Shown: positions 50,010-59,501, counted from the first letter of the stretch. The stretch is DNA of 64,000 nt from Streptomyces sp. C10-9-1 (GCF_024497955.1 NZ_JANHKP010000011.1:203323-267322), one strand, 5' to 3'. The notes: generated by a model from the sequence alone, not told the origin. Numbers and translations: made by a program.

Positions 50010-50180
50010 CTTCGTCTGCCGCTTGTGAAGGGTGACCTGTCGGGTTCGGACGGCGAAGACGCCCGGCCGCCGCGGCGGCTTCACCCCGAGGAGCGGACCG
50101 GGACCACCGGTCGCCCCGTACTGCCGGGTCCTCCACTCCTGCCGATGCACTTCCGTCGACCCGACGCCCGGTACGGCGGC
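50010..50180 (-). ncRNA. c-di-AMP riboswitch (ydaO-yuaA family)
   Basis: Read on the minus strand, the leader of the NlpC/P60 gene carries conserved pieces of the ydaO family in order: GGCAGGAGTGGAGGACC (from 50143), CTCGGGGTGAAGCCG, GGGCGTCTTCG, and CCGAACCCGACAGGTCACC (50049-50031), followed by GCGGCAGACGAAGGG just before the start codon. In actinobacteria this riboswitch turns off wall-hydrolase expression when c-di-AMP is high. Ends are approximate. Confidence 0.85.
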
Positions 50181-50282
50181 AGGACTCAGCGTCCGCCCGG
50201 ACCGCCCCGTCGAGGTGACGGGGGCTTGTCGTCCCAGGGATCGTGACTCACGGATGTCCGATTTCCGAGTTGAAACGGCTTT

Positions 50283-50299
50283 TGTGAAGCTGATCACGA
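50283..50299. promoter_or_regulatory. CRP-like binding site upstream of the NlpC/P60 leader
   Basis: TGTGAAGCTGATCACGA has the TGTGA-N6-TCACG form of CRP sites. It lies about 100 nt upstream of the riboswitch, a fitting place for a promoter-level regulator. Crp controls germination-related wall hydrolases in S. coelicolor. Confidence 0.5.
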
Positions 50300-50505
50300 C
50301 TGATCTGTTCGGGTGGGCAGGGGTGTTGGGGCGCCCCCGGATCCCGCCGGAACCATCGTCGTACCAGCATCGAAACCGACCGGTTCAGCCAAATCGGTGG
50401 TCCTCGCCCGCAACTGCTCGGGGACCCGGAGATGTCGGCCCCGCTCCACCGAACGAGGGACGAACGCCGTTACCCCGTCGGCGGTTGACAGGGGCGGAGT
50501 ACCCG
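50300..50505. other. Intergenic region of lower GC3 pattern, no gene supported
   Basis: An open frame crosses on the minus strand, but many codons end in T or A, unlike real genes here. I see only unassigned promoter-like bits (TTGACA near 50485). Confidence 0.4.
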
Positions 50506-50829
50506 TCAGATCCCCTCCGGCCCCGAAAGGGGCGGCAGGGTCGGGCGGTTCGTCCGCCGTTCGCCGTCGAGGGCGCGCAGCGCCCGGGCGAGGGTCGCGC
50601 TGTGCACGTCGCTCTCCCCGTTGCGGTGCATCCGGGTGAGGGCGTCGCGCAGGGCGATCGCGCTTTCCGCCAGCGCCTGGGCGGACCGGAGCGCCACGCA
50701 GGTGCGGTCCCCGCGGGCCGGGTTGGCGCGGCCGAGCCGGTCGGCGGCCTGGAGGCGGCTGCCGAGGCAGGCCCCCTCGGCCCGGGTCGGCGCGGGCGGT
50801 CGCGGCGGCTCGGGGATCAGGCGGCCCAC
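50506..50829 (-). CDS. Small hypothetical protein
   Basis: The product is about 107 residues from the GTG at 50829, or 63 residues from an internal GTG at 50697. The C-terminal part is a clear amphipathic helix region (VALRSAQALAESAIALRDALTRMHRNGESDVHSATLARALRAL), and its third codon positions are almost all G or C, so I think it is translated. The N-terminal Pro-rich stretch is less certain. It overlaps the end of a clpP remnant by 13 nt. I do not recognise a family. Confidence 0.5.
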   Translation of the reverse strand: MGRLIPEPPRPPAPTRAEGACLGSRLQAADRLGRANPARGDRTCVALRSAQALAESAIALRDALTRMHRNGESDVHSATLARALRALDGERRTNRPTLPPLSGPEGI

Positions 50830-51035
50830 CCTGTGCCGCGGCGGCCCTCGACGACGTGATCCACCACCCCGTACGCCTTCGCCGCCCGGGTGTCGAGCAT
50901 GAGGTCCCGTTCGAGGTCCCCGGCCACCGCGGCCTCGTCCCCGACCGGCGTGACGGGACGTCAGGGTACGGTCGGCGCGCGTCGGCGCAGCAGCCCGTCG
51001 GCGTGGACCGCGAGGTCGGAGGGGCTCCCGTGGAG
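50817..51035 (-). pseudogene. Remnant of a ClpP-like protease gene
   Basis: Minus-strand pieces resemble the C-terminal third of ClpP. One frame reads GSPSDLAVHADGLLRRR and then stops. A second frame reads DLERDLMLDTRAAKAYGVVDHVVEGRR and stops at 50817. In ClpP these correspond to the helix before, and the strand after, the region around the active-site Asp. The catalytic Ser and His region is absent, and the two pieces are separated by a frameshift or small deletion. Confidence 0.65.
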
Positions 51036-51235
51036 TGGCTCGCAAGCCGCTCGTGGCGCTCGTGTCCGCGGCCGATCTGGAGCGGCTGGACACCCTGGAG
51101 GCGGCGGCCGCCGTCGAGGAGGAGCGGCCCGTCCGCCCGGTCTCCTCGCCGGACGCGGTCGCCGACGCCTCCGGGGGGCGCGACGGCTTCGGGCTGACCG
51201 CCGAGCACCGGGGTCCGGAGGGTCCCCGGGGCTGA
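51035..51235 (+). pseudogene. Remnant of a Phd/YefM-type antitoxin gene (C-terminal part)
   Basis: The frame from GTG 51035 gives ARKPLVALVSAADLERLDTLEAAAAVEEERP. This matches the second half of Phd/YefM antitoxins, where a strand (KPLVALVS) is followed by a helix (AADLERLDTLE). The DNA-binding N-terminus is missing and no toxin gene follows. It abuts the clpP remnant on the other strand. A short translated protein cannot be excluded. Confidence 0.5.
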
Positions 51236-51335
51236 GCACCGCGCCGCCCCCCGGTGCCCCCTTCCTGTACGGCGGGGCGGCGGGGCGCGGCGTCTACGGC
51301 GGGGCGGCGGGGTGTCGGGGTGTCGGGGCGCGGCG

Positions 51336-52313
51336 TCAGGCCGCCGCGACCGCGGGCTGCTTCGGTGCGGGCGCCGGTCCGGGCCGCGGGCGGCGGGCGC
51401 CGAGGGCCAGCGCCGCGAGCCCGAGCGCCCCCCATGCCGCCAGCGTCAGTGCGGCCGGTCCCGCGCCGGCGCCGTCGAAGAAGGACACCGAGCGGACCAG
51501 GGACACCCCGGCGCCCGGCGGCAGCCACTGTCCCAGGGCGCCAACCGGCGCGGGCAGCAGCTCGGGTGCCGAGGCGGCGCCCGCGAAGGCGTTGCCCAGC
51601 AGCACCGACAGGAAGCCGCCGAGCCCGATGCCCCGGGGCCCGAGGAGCGCCGCCAGCCCGGCGACGACGGAGCCGACGGCGAGGGTGGTCAGGCCGAGCG
51701 CACCCGCCTCCTGCCACCAGTTGCCCGCCAGTACCCCGAGCCAGCTGTGGGCCATCGCGGCGACCGTGATGCCGGCCAGTGCCGCGGCGCCCACCAGCGC
51801 CCCGGCCGCCCGCGCCCCGCGCAGGCCCGTCAGGGCCACCAGCGCCCCGGCGGCGACCCCGGCCAGGGTGAGCGGCAGCACGCTCGCGGCGAAGCCGCTG
51901 CCCCGCGGATCGCCCGCGGGCAGGGGGACCACCTCGGCGACCTCGACCGGCGGGCCGTCCGGGCTCTGCACCGCGGCCGTGAGCAGCTGGGCGACGGCCG
52001 GTCCGGCGGCGGGGGCGGTGAGCAGCCGGGGCCCGGACGGCGAGGCGACGAGGGCTCCGTACACCTCGCGTGCGCCTATCGCCTCCCGGGCGGCGGCCTC
52101 GTCCGCGAACCGGTGGACCGCGAAGGCGTCGCCCCGCCGGTCGAGCTGCTCCTCCAGGGCGGCGGCCGCGGCGGCCGGACCGGCCACGCCGACCGGAAGC
52201 CCGTGCGGTGCGGTGCGTGCCGCCGGCCAGGCGAAGGCCCACAGGGCCACGGCCACCACGACCGGGACCAGGGCTGCGACCGCGATCATGCGGCGAGTCG
52301 GTGTGCCGCGCAT
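51336..52313 (-). CDS. ABC-2/YhgE-like membrane protein
   Basis: The 325-residue protein has an N-terminal helix (MIAVAALVPVVVAVALWAFAW), an exported domain of about 120 residues (HGLPVGVAGPAAAAAALEEQL onward) and about five C-terminal helices. This is the layout of the ABC-2-type or YhgE/DUF3533 proteins, which are often drug or surface-molecule exporters. No ATPase gene lies beside it. It is divergent from a TetR regulator with two operator-like copies between them, so it is probably induced by a ligand of that regulator. Confidence 0.8.
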   Translation of the reverse strand: MRGTPTRRMIAVAALVPVVVAVALWAFAWPAARTAPHGLPVGVAGPAAAAAALEEQLDRRGDAFAVHRFADEAAAREAIGAREVYGALVASPSGPRLLTAPAAGPAVAQLLTAAVQSPDGPPVEVAEVVPLPAGDPRGSGFAASVLPLTLAGVAAGALVALTGLRGARAAGALVGAAALAGITVAAMAHSWLGVLAGNWWQEAGALGLTTLAVGSVVAGLAALLGPRGIGLGGFLSVLLGNAFAGAASAPELLPAPVGALGQWLPPGAGVSLVRSVSFFDGAGAGPAALTLAAWGALGLAALALGARRPRPGPAPAPKQPAVAAA

Positions 52314-52333
52314 GGCAGGCTCCCATCAAAGAG

Positions 52334-52411
52334 AAGGATCGTTCGTTTTAGATGGATCCACTCTGCGGCGAGCCGTGGAGCGTTGTCAAGAATGAACGTT
52401 CGTTTTATCGT
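52334..52411. promoter_or_regulatory. TetR promoter and two operator-like copies
   Basis: TTGTCA (52383-52388) and TATCGT (52406-52411), 17 nt apart, form the tetR promoter, 7 nt before a leaderless ATG. AATGAACGTTCGTT (52391-52404), a near-perfect palindrome, lies in the spacer. A second copy, AAGGATCGTTCGTT, lies at 52334-52347 nearer the permease gene. Confidence 0.7.
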
Positions 52412-52418
52412 TGGGGTC

Positions 52419-53039
52419 ATGGCACGTGTATCCCAGGCCCACCTCGACGCCCGCCGCCGGCAGATCATCGAGGCGGCCTCCCGCTGCTTCGCGCGCAACG
52501 GCTTCCACGCGACCTCGATGCAGGACGTCCTCCGCGAGGCCCAGCTGTCCGCGGGCGCCGTCTACCGCTACTTCCCGAGCAAGGACGCGCTCGTCGCCGC
52601 CATCGCGGAACGCGCCTTCACCGCCATCCGCGCGGCCTACGAGGACGCCGCGAACGCCACCCCGCCGCCGATGCCGGACGTCCTCCTCGGCCGGGTCCTC
52701 GGCCGGGTGCTCGTCGACACGGTCCCGGGCGCCGATGCGCAGACCTTCGCGCGGCTGGTCGTCCAGGTGTGGACGGAGACCCTGCGCAACGACCTCCTCG
52801 GGGACACCCTGAGGGAGGGCTACGGCGCGATGCGCCGGGTGTGGGCGGACCTCGTGCGCGCCTACCGGGAGGCCGGCATGCTCGACTCCGACGTCGACCC
52901 GGACGACATGGCCCGGACGCTGATCGCGGCGGCGCAGGGCTTCATCGCCCAGCAGGCGCTCTTCGGCGACGTGCGCGTGGAGGGGCTCCAGGCGGGGCTC
53001 AGGGGGCTGATGGCCATGCGGGATCCCAAGGCCGGTTAA
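52419..53039 (+). CDS. TetR-family transcriptional regulator
   Basis: The 206-residue repressor has an N-terminal helix-turn-helix (ARRRQIIEAASRCFARNGFHATSMQDVLREAQLSAGAVYRYFPSKDALVAAIAERAF) and a C-terminal ligand domain (about 80-206) with Pro-rich ANATPPPMPDVLLGRVLG. The ATG at 52419 follows a -10 box by 7 nt and is probably leaderless; an upstream ATG at 52392 is in frame but lies in the promoter spacer. It should repress itself and the divergent membrane protein. Confidence 0.92.
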   Translation: MARVSQAHLDARRRQIIEAASRCFARNGFHATSMQDVLREAQLSAGAVYRYFPSKDALVAAIAERAFTAIRAAYEDAANATPPPMPDVLLGRVLGRVLVDTVPGADAQTFARLVVQVWTETLRNDLLGDTLREGYGAMRRVWADLVRAYREAGMLDSDVDPDDMARTLIAAAQGFIAQQALFGDVRVEGLQAGLRGLMAMRDPKAG

Positions 53040-53166
53040 CGTGCCGGAAAAACTTCCGTCCTAACCTTCACCGCCTGGTGTCGAAGTGCGGCAACCGGGC
53101 CGAGGCCGTGCTGAGGTGGATTGCCTACCCCGGCGCCCACGAGCCGGACGACAGTGAGGTGGACGC

Positions 53167-53469
<303 letters not shown>

Positions 53470-53479
53470 GGGGGCGCGC

Positions 53480-53791
53480 ATGATCCCCGGGGAAGTCCTC
53501 CTCGGCGACGGTCCGATCGAGCTGGACGAGGGCCGCGCCACCGTGGCCCTCACCGTCGTCAACACCGCCGACCGCCCGGTGCAGGTCGGGTCCCACTACC
53601 ACTTCGCCGAGGCCAACCCCGGGCTGGAGTTCGACCGGGAGGCCGCCCGCGGGACGCGCCTCGCCGTCCCCGCCGGAACCTCCGTGCGCTTCGAGCCCGG
53701 CATCCCCGTCGGCGTCGAGCTGGTGGCCCTGCGGGGCCGGCGCATCGTGCCCGGTCTGCGCGGAACCACCGGAGGTGCCCTCGATGGCTGA
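53480..53791 (+). CDS. ureB: Urease subunit beta
   Basis: The 103-residue beta subunit MIPGEVLLGDGPIELDEGRATVALTVVNTADRPVQVGSHYHFAEANPGLEFDREAARGTRLAVPAGTSVRFEPG matches UreB throughout. It lies 10 nt after ureA and overlaps ureC by 8 nt. Confidence 0.96.
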   Translation: MIPGEVLLGDGPIELDEGRATVALTVVNTADRPVQVGSHYHFAEANPGLEFDREAARGTRLAVPAGTSVRFEPGIPVGVELVALRGRRIVPGLRGTTGGALDG

Positions 53792-55505
53792 GCTGGACCG
53801 CGCCGCCTACGCCGCCCTGTACGGCCCCACGACCGGTGACCGCATCCGCCTCGCCGACACCGACCTCCTCGTCGAGATCGAGCAGGACCGCTCCGGCGGC
53901 CCCGGGCTCGCGGGGGACGAGGCGGTCTTCGGCGGCGGGAAGGTGATCCGCGAGTCCATGGGCCAGTCGCGGACCACCCGGGCCGAGGGCGCCCCGGACA
54001 CCGTGATCACCGGGGCCGTCGTGCTCGACCACTGGGGTGTCGTCAAGGCGGACATCGGCATCCTGGACGGCCGGATCACCGCCCTGGGCAAGGCGGGCAA
54101 CCCCGACACCATGGACGGCGTCCATCCGGCCCTGGTCATCGGCCCGGAGACCGAGGTGATCTCCGGCAACGGGCGGATCGTCACCGCGGGCGCCGTCGAC
54201 GCCCATGTCCACTTCATCTCCCCGACCCTCGTCGACCAGGCGCTCGCCACCGGAGTCACCACCCTCGTCGGCGGCGGCACCGGCCCGGCCGAGGGCAGCA
54301 AGGCGACCACCGTCACCCCGGGACCCTGGCACCTCGCCCGGATGTTCGAGGCCCTGGAGGCATGCCCCGTCAACATCGGGCTGCTCGGCAAGGGCAACAC
54401 CATGTCCAGGGAGGCCATGCACTCCCAGCTCCGCGGCGGAGCCCTCGGATTCAAGATCCACGAGGACTGGGGGGCCACCCCCGCGGTGATCGACGCCTGC
54501 CTCGGCGTCTGCGAGGAGACGGGCGCCCAGCTGGCCCTCCACACCGACACGCTGAACGAGGCCGGCTTCGTCGGCGACACCCTCGCCGCCATCGCCGGGC
54601 GCACCGTGCACGCGTACCACACCGAGGGGGCGGGCGGCGGCCACGCGCCGGACATCATCACGGTGGTCTCCGAGCCCCATGTGCTCCCCAGCTCCACCAA
54701 CCCCACCCGCCCGCACACCGTCAACACCATCGAGGAGCATCTCGACATGCTGATGGTCTGCCACCACCTCAACCCCTCCGTTCCCGAGGACCTGGCCTTC
54801 GCCGAGTCCCGGATCCGGCCCTCGACCATCGCCGCCGAGGACGTGCTCCACGACCTCGGCGCCATCTCGATCATCTCCTCCGACTCCCAGGCCATGGGGC
54901 GCATCGGCGAGGTGGTCCTGCGCACCTGGCAGACGGCCCACGTGATGAAGCGGCGGCGCGGTGCCCTCCCCGGCGACGGGCGCGCGGACAACCACCGGGC
55001 CCGCCGCTACGTCGCCAAGTACACGATCAACCCGGCCCTCGCCCAGGGGATCGACCACGAGGTGGGCTCCGTCGAGCCCGGCAAACTCGCCGACCTCGTG
55101 CTCTGGGAGCCGGCCTTCTTCGGGGTGAAGCCGCTCCTGGTGCTCAAGGGCGGCCAGATCGCCTACGCGCAGATGGGCGACGCCAACGCCTCCGTCCCCA
55201 CCCCGCAGCCCGTCCTGCCCCGCCCCATGTTCGGCGCCCTGGGCCGGGCCGCGACCCGCGGCTCGTTCAACTTCGTCACCCGCGCCGCGATCGAGGACGA
55301 CCTCCCCGGGCGGCTCGGCCTCGCCAAGGAGTTCACGCCGATCCGCAGCACACGCCGGGTGACCAAGGCCGACATGCGGGAGAACGACGCCCTGCCCCGG
55401 GTCGAGGTGGACGCCGACACCTTCACCGTCACCGTCGACGGGGAGCCGGTCGAGCCGGATCCCGCCGCCGAACTGCCCATGGCCCAGCGCTACTTCCTCT
55501 TCTGA
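53784..55505 (+). CDS. ureC: Urease subunit alpha
   Basis: The 573-residue catalytic subunit binds two nickel ions. DAHVHF supplies metal-binding His, GFKIHEDWGATP contains the lysine that becomes carbamylated (Lys224), and ALHTDTLNE and AYHTEGAGGGHAPD give further His ligands. MVCHHLNPS lies on the active-site flap, and SDSQAMGR contains the metal-binding Asp. Length and motifs are complete. The ATG follows GGAGGTG. Its TGA shares one base with the ureF ATG. Confidence 0.97.
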   Translation: MAELDRAAYAALYGPTTGDRIRLADTDLLVEIEQDRSGGPGLAGDEAVFGGGKVIRESMGQSRTTRAEGAPDTVITGAVVLDHWGVVKADIGILDGRITALGKAGNPDTMDGVHPALVIGPETEVISGNGRIVTAGAVDAHVHFISPTLVDQALATGVTTLVGGGTGPAEGSKATTVTPGPWHLARMFEALEACPVNIGLLGKGNTMSREAMHSQLRGGALGFKIHEDWGATPAVIDACLGVCEETGAQLALHTDTLNEAGFVGDTLAAIAGRTVHAYHTEGAGGGHAPDIITVVSEPHVLPSSTNPTRPHTVNTIEEHLDMLMVCHHLNPSVPEDLAFAESRIRPSTIAAEDVLHDLGAISIISSDSQAMGRIGEVVLRTWQTAHVMKRRRGALPGDGRADNHRARRYVAKYTINPALAQGIDHEVGSVEPGKLADLVLWEPAFFGVKPLLVLKGGQIAYAQMGDANASVPTPQPVLPRPMFGALGRAATRGSFNFVTRAAIEDDLPGRLGLAKEFTPIRSTRRVTKADMRENDALPRVEVDADTFTVTVDGEPVEPDPAAELPMAQRYFLF

Positions 55506-56248
55506 TGACCTCCCTCGCCACCACCACCGCACCGGCCGCGCCCCGGCCCGCCCCCGCCGGCGGCCGCCCCGGCCCCCGCCCGGCCGCGGGCCGGGCCGCG
55601 CTGCTCGTCCTCGCGGACGGCCGCTTCCCCGCCGGGGGCCACGCGCACTCCGGAGGCATGGAGGCCGCGGTCGCCGCGGGGCGCGTCCGCGACGCGGCAG
55701 GGCTCGCCGCCTTCTGCCGCGGGCGGCTGCACACCGCGGGTCTCACCGCGGCGGGCCTCGCCGCCGCGGCCGCCCACGGGCACGACCCCGCCGTGCTCGA
55801 CGCCGCCGCGGACGCCCGCACCCCCTCGCCCGCGCTGCGCACGGCGGCCCGCAGACTGGGACGGCAGCTCCTCCGTGCCGCCCGCGCCGCCTGGCCCGCC
55901 CCCGAACTCGACGCGCTGGCGGCCGCGTTCCCCCGCGGAGCCCACCAGCCGGTGGTCCTCGGGACCACCGCGCGCGCCGCGGGCCTCGGCCCCGAGGACG
56001 CCGCCCACTGCGCCGTGTACGAGGCGGTCAGCGGCCCGGCGACCGCGGCCGTACGGCTCCTCGGGCTGGACCCCTTCCAGGCCAGTGCCGTCCTCGCACG
56101 GCTCGCCCCCGAACTGGACGAGGTGGCCGCCCGCGCGGCCGCCGCAGCACGCCAGGGCCCCGAGGCCCTGCCCGCCGCCTCCGCCCCGCTGCTGGACATC
56201 ACCGCCGAGGACCACGCCTCCTGGCCCGTACGCCTCTTCGCCTCCTGA
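55505..56248 (+). CDS. ureF: Urease accessory protein UreF
   Basis: The 247-residue accessory protein works with UreD and UreG in nickel insertion. It has the family core LLVLADGRFPAGGHAHSGGMEAAVAAGRV, HQPVVLGTTARAAGLGPEDA and LGLDPFQASAVLARL. The first 28 residues are Pro/Ala-rich and outside the domain. Start and stop of adjacent genes share a base (TGATG). Confidence 0.93.
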   Translation: MTSLATTTAPAAPRPAPAGGRPGPRPAAGRAALLVLADGRFPAGGHAHSGGMEAAVAAGRVRDAAGLAAFCRGRLHTAGLTAAGLAAAAAHGHDPAVLDAAADARTPSPALRTAARRLGRQLLRAARAAWPAPELDALAAAFPRGAHQPVVLGTTARAAGLGPEDAAHCAVYEAVSGPATAAVRLLGLDPFQASAVLARLAPELDEVAARAAAAARQGPEALPAASAPLLDITAEDHASWPVRLFAS

Positions 56249-56293
56249 AGGCGGCCGCCCTCGCACCCGCACCGCACCGACCGGGAGAGAACG

Positions 56294-56980
<687 letters not shown>

Positions 56981-56985
56981 GCCCC

Positions 56986-57732
56986 GTGGGGATCCGCGCC
57001 ACGGCGCGCATCGTCGCCGACGGCGGCACGCTGCCGCTCCTCGCCGGGGACGGGCCGCTCGCCCTGCGCCGCACCCGGACCGCCGGACCGGACCTGCGCG
57101 TCACCGTGGTCGGTGCGATGAGCGCCCCGCTCGGCGGCGACCGGCTGGCGATCGAGGCGGAGGTGCGGGAGGCGACCCGCCTCACCGTCGACGCCGCCGC
57201 CGCCACCCTCTCGCTGCCCGGCCGCGGCGGGGAGCCCGCCCACTACGACACCGCCCTCACCGTCGGTGAGCGGGCCGAGCTGCACTGGCTGCCGGAGCCC
57301 GTCGTGGCCGCGCGCGGCAGCGTGCTGCGGATGCACACCCGGGTGCACCTCGCCGCCACCGCCCGGCTGGTCCTGCGCGAGGAGCAGGTGCTCGGCCGCC
57401 ACCGGGAGGCGCCGGGCACCCTCGTCACCCGGCTCTCCGTGCACCGCGGCGGCCGGCCCCTGCTGGACGGCGAACTGGCCTGCGGGCCCGGGGCACCGGG
57501 GGGCTGGGACGGCCCCGCCGTCCTCGGGGGCCACCGGGCGGCCGGGCAGCTCCTCGTCGTCGACCCGGCCTTCGGCGGACAGCCGCCCGGCCCCCGGAGC
57601 CTGGGCCCCACCGCCGCGCTGGCACCGCTGGCCGGCCCCGCCGTCCTCGTGACGGCCGTCGCGGAGGACGGCAGGGAGCTGCGCGCCGTCCTCGACCGCG
57701 CCCTGGCGGAGCTCACCGCGCGGACGGACTGA
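56986..57732 (+). CDS. ureD: Urease accessory protein UreD
   Basis: The 248-residue protein is the UreD/UreH scaffold of the activation complex: TLTVDAAAATLSLPGRG-like beta-helix strands, AELHWLPEPVVAARGSVLRMHTRVHLAATARLVLREEQVLGR and LSVHRGGRPLLDGEL. It is more diverged than the other urease genes, as is usual for UreD. It lies 5 nt after ureG and closes the operon. Confidence 0.9.
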   Translation: MGIRATARIVADGGTLPLLAGDGPLALRRTRTAGPDLRVTVVGAMSAPLGGDRLAIEAEVREATRLTVDAAAATLSLPGRGGEPAHYDTALTVGERAELHWLPEPVVAARGSVLRMHTRVHLAATARLVLREEQVLGRHREAPGTLVTRLSVHRGGRPLLDGELACGPGAPGGWDGPAVLGGHRAAGQLLVVDPAFGGQPPGPRSLGPTAALAPLAGPAVLVTAVAEDGRELRAVLDRALAELTARTD

Positions 57733-57928
57733 ACGGCGGGCGGGCCTCCCCGTCCGCCGCGGGGGCGCCCGGCACAGCGCGGCTCCGGGGCCCGGCCCCG
57801 TGTGCGGCAGCCGACCGGCGCCGGAATTCGGCCGAAGCGGCGAGTCGGCCTGAAGCCGGCCGGCCATCCATGGTGGTCTCCTCCCGTGGGCGACCGCACC
57901 AGGCGGTCCACGGAGGGAAGGAGTTCCC

Positions 57929-58324
57929 GTGCTCTCGGAGGAACTGAAGGCGGTCGTCGACAGGCCCGTCTTCGCCGTCGTGGCGACGATCCAGCCCGAC
58001 GGCAGCTGCCAGCAGTCCGTCGTCTGGATCACCCGGGACGGTGACGACCTGCTGTTCTCCACCACCATCGGGCGGCGCAAGGAGCGGAACCTGCGCCGCG
58101 ACCCCCGGGTGAACGTCCTGATCAACCCGGCGGAAGCGCCCTACACCTACGCCGAGGTCCGCGGCACGGCCACCCTGACCACGGAGGGCGGTCAGGAACT
58201 CATCGACGCCCTCTCCCGCAAGTACACCGGCAAGGACTACGCCGACTTCAACCCGGCCTCGAAGGACGACGCCGAACGGGTCGTGGTCCGCATCACCGCG
58301 CGCAAGGTCGTCGGGGCCCTGTGA
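57929..58324 (+). CDS. PPOX-class F420-dependent oxidoreductase
   Basis: The 131-residue split-beta-barrel protein starts MLSEELKAVVDRPVFAVVATIQPDGSCQQSVVWITRDGDDLLFSTTIGRRKERNLRRDPRVNVLI and ends IDALSRKYTGKDYADFN. The pattern is that of actinobacterial F420-binding FDOR enzymes, which transfer hydride from reduced deazaflavin. The substrate is unknown. GAAGGAG precedes the GTG start. Related proteins belong to dormancy-type regulons in other actinobacteria; here that is inference. Confidence 0.85.
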   Translation: MLSEELKAVVDRPVFAVVATIQPDGSCQQSVVWITRDGDDLLFSTTIGRRKERNLRRDPRVNVLINPAEAPYTYAEVRGTATLTTEGGQELIDALSRKYTGKDYADFNPASKDDAERVVVRITARKVVGAL

Positions 58325-58328
58325 GCCC

Positions 58329-58367
58329 CCGTCCGCCGGGGCCCGCGCCGCGGGCCCCGGCGGACGG
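58329..58367. terminator. Strong bidirectional terminator
   Basis: A 17-bp perfect stem (58329-58345 with 58351-58367) and a 5-nt loop lie between the convergent PPOX and PlsC genes. Confidence 0.88.
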
Positions 58368-58417
58368 CTCCCGGTTCCCGGGGCCGCCCCGGCGTGCTGC
58401 CCGCGCCGCCCCCGGCG

Positions 58418-59152
58418 CTATCCCTGCCGCGCCCCGCCCCCGCCGCGCCCCGGCAGGCGCCGGACCCGCTGCCGCTCCTGCTCCTCGGCCTTGACCTCGG
58501 CGGCGTACCGGTCGACGTATTCCTGGCCCGAGAGCCGCAGGATCGCGTACATGATCTCGTCGGTCACGGCGCGGACCACCGCCTTCTCGTTCTCCATCCC
58601 CGCGTAGCGGGTGAAGTCCAGCGGTTCGCCGAAGCGGACGGTGACCCTCTTGATCCGCGGCAGCACCTGGCCGGGCGGCTGGATCTCGAAGGTCCCCACC
58701 ATCGCGCACGGCACGACGGGCACCCCCGCCCTGAGCGCCATCACCGCGACGCCCACCTTGCCCTTGTAGAGCCGCCCGTCGTGGGAACGGGTCCCCTCGG
58801 GGTAGATGCCCAGCAGCTCCCCGCGGGAGAGCACGGCCAGCCCCTCCCGGATCGCCGCCCGGCCCGCCTCCCTGCCGGACCGGTCCACCGGGATCTGCCC
58901 GGCGCTCCTGAAGAACGCGGCGGTCAGCCGCCCCTTCAGCCCGGGACCGGTGAAGTACTCGGCCTTCGCCAGGAAGGTGATCCGCCGCGCCAGGATCGCC
59001 GGCATCAGGAAGTGGTCCGAGAAGGACAGGTGGTTCCCCGCGACGATCGCGGCGCCCTCGCCGGGAACGTGTTCCAGCCCCTCGATCCGGGGGCGGAACA
59101 GCAGGCGCAGCAACGGTCCCAGCAGCACGTACTTGAGCACGTAGTAGAACAC
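58418..59152 (-). CDS. plsC: 1-acyl-sn-glycerol-3-phosphate acyltransferase (PlsC family)
   Basis: The 244-residue membrane-associated acyltransferase adds the second acyl chain in phosphatidic acid synthesis. It has an N-terminal hydrophobic segment (VFYYVLKYVLLGPLLRLLFRP), the catalytic NHLSFSDH (HX4D), FFRSAGQIPVDRSG and the substrate-binding YPEGTRSHDGRLYKGKVGVAVMAL. The GTG at 59152 was chosen by homology, and the long upstream frame is not similar to anything. It is divergent from ppdK. Confidence 0.9.
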   Translation of the reverse strand: MFYYVLKYVLLGPLLRLLFRPRIEGLEHVPGEGAAIVAGNHLSFSDHFLMPAILARRITFLAKAEYFTGPGLKGRLTAAFFRSAGQIPVDRSGREAGRAAIREGLAVLSRGELLGIYPEGTRSHDGRLYKGKVGVAVMALRAGVPVVPCAMVGTFEIQPPGQVLPRIKRVTVRFGEPLDFTRYAGMENEKAVVRAVTDEIMYAILRLSGQEYVDRYAAEVKAEEQERQRVRRLPGRGGGGARQG

Positions 59153-59501
59153 GGTCCCACTCCCACTCTCCCGAACCCGGCTCGCGGCCGAGTCCTCGCC
59201 GGCCGCGGCGTCCGCCTGACGCGCCGCCAGGCCGAGCGGCGGTCCCGAGGCCGGGGCGCCGCGACGATCGATCGTAGCCAACCGCCCCGCCCCCGAAGGA
59301 GAGCCGGGCGCCGACCGTGCCGGACGGACCCGGCGCGGGGGCCGACCGGCCCCTGCGCCCGAGCCCTCGGGGGAGGGACGCTGAAGGGAAGGGGAGGGCG
59401 CCCCGTCGGACGCGGCGGCGCCGGCCCGTACCGGCCAGTCGCCCGGGGTGCCGGCGCCTCTCCGCGGGGGCGCCGTCCCCACCAGCCACGAGGCGGAGCA
59501 G
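59153..59501. promoter_or_regulatory. Divergent region of plsC and ppdK with two palindromes
   Basis: ACGATCGATCGT (59264-59275) is a perfect 12-bp palindrome that overlaps a minus-strand -10 box TACGAT (59276-59271) for plsC. GGGGCCGACCGGCCCC (59338-59353), 148 nt before the ppdK ATG, consists of 6-bp arms around GACC, and the identical 16-mer occurs upstream of the next gene. No open frame here looks real. Confidence 0.6.

Noticed and set aside
50313..50639. Plus-strand open frame between the riboswitch region and the small hypothetical gene
   Set aside because: Codon third positions do not follow the local GC pattern, and its end is antisense to a better-supported minus-strand frame.
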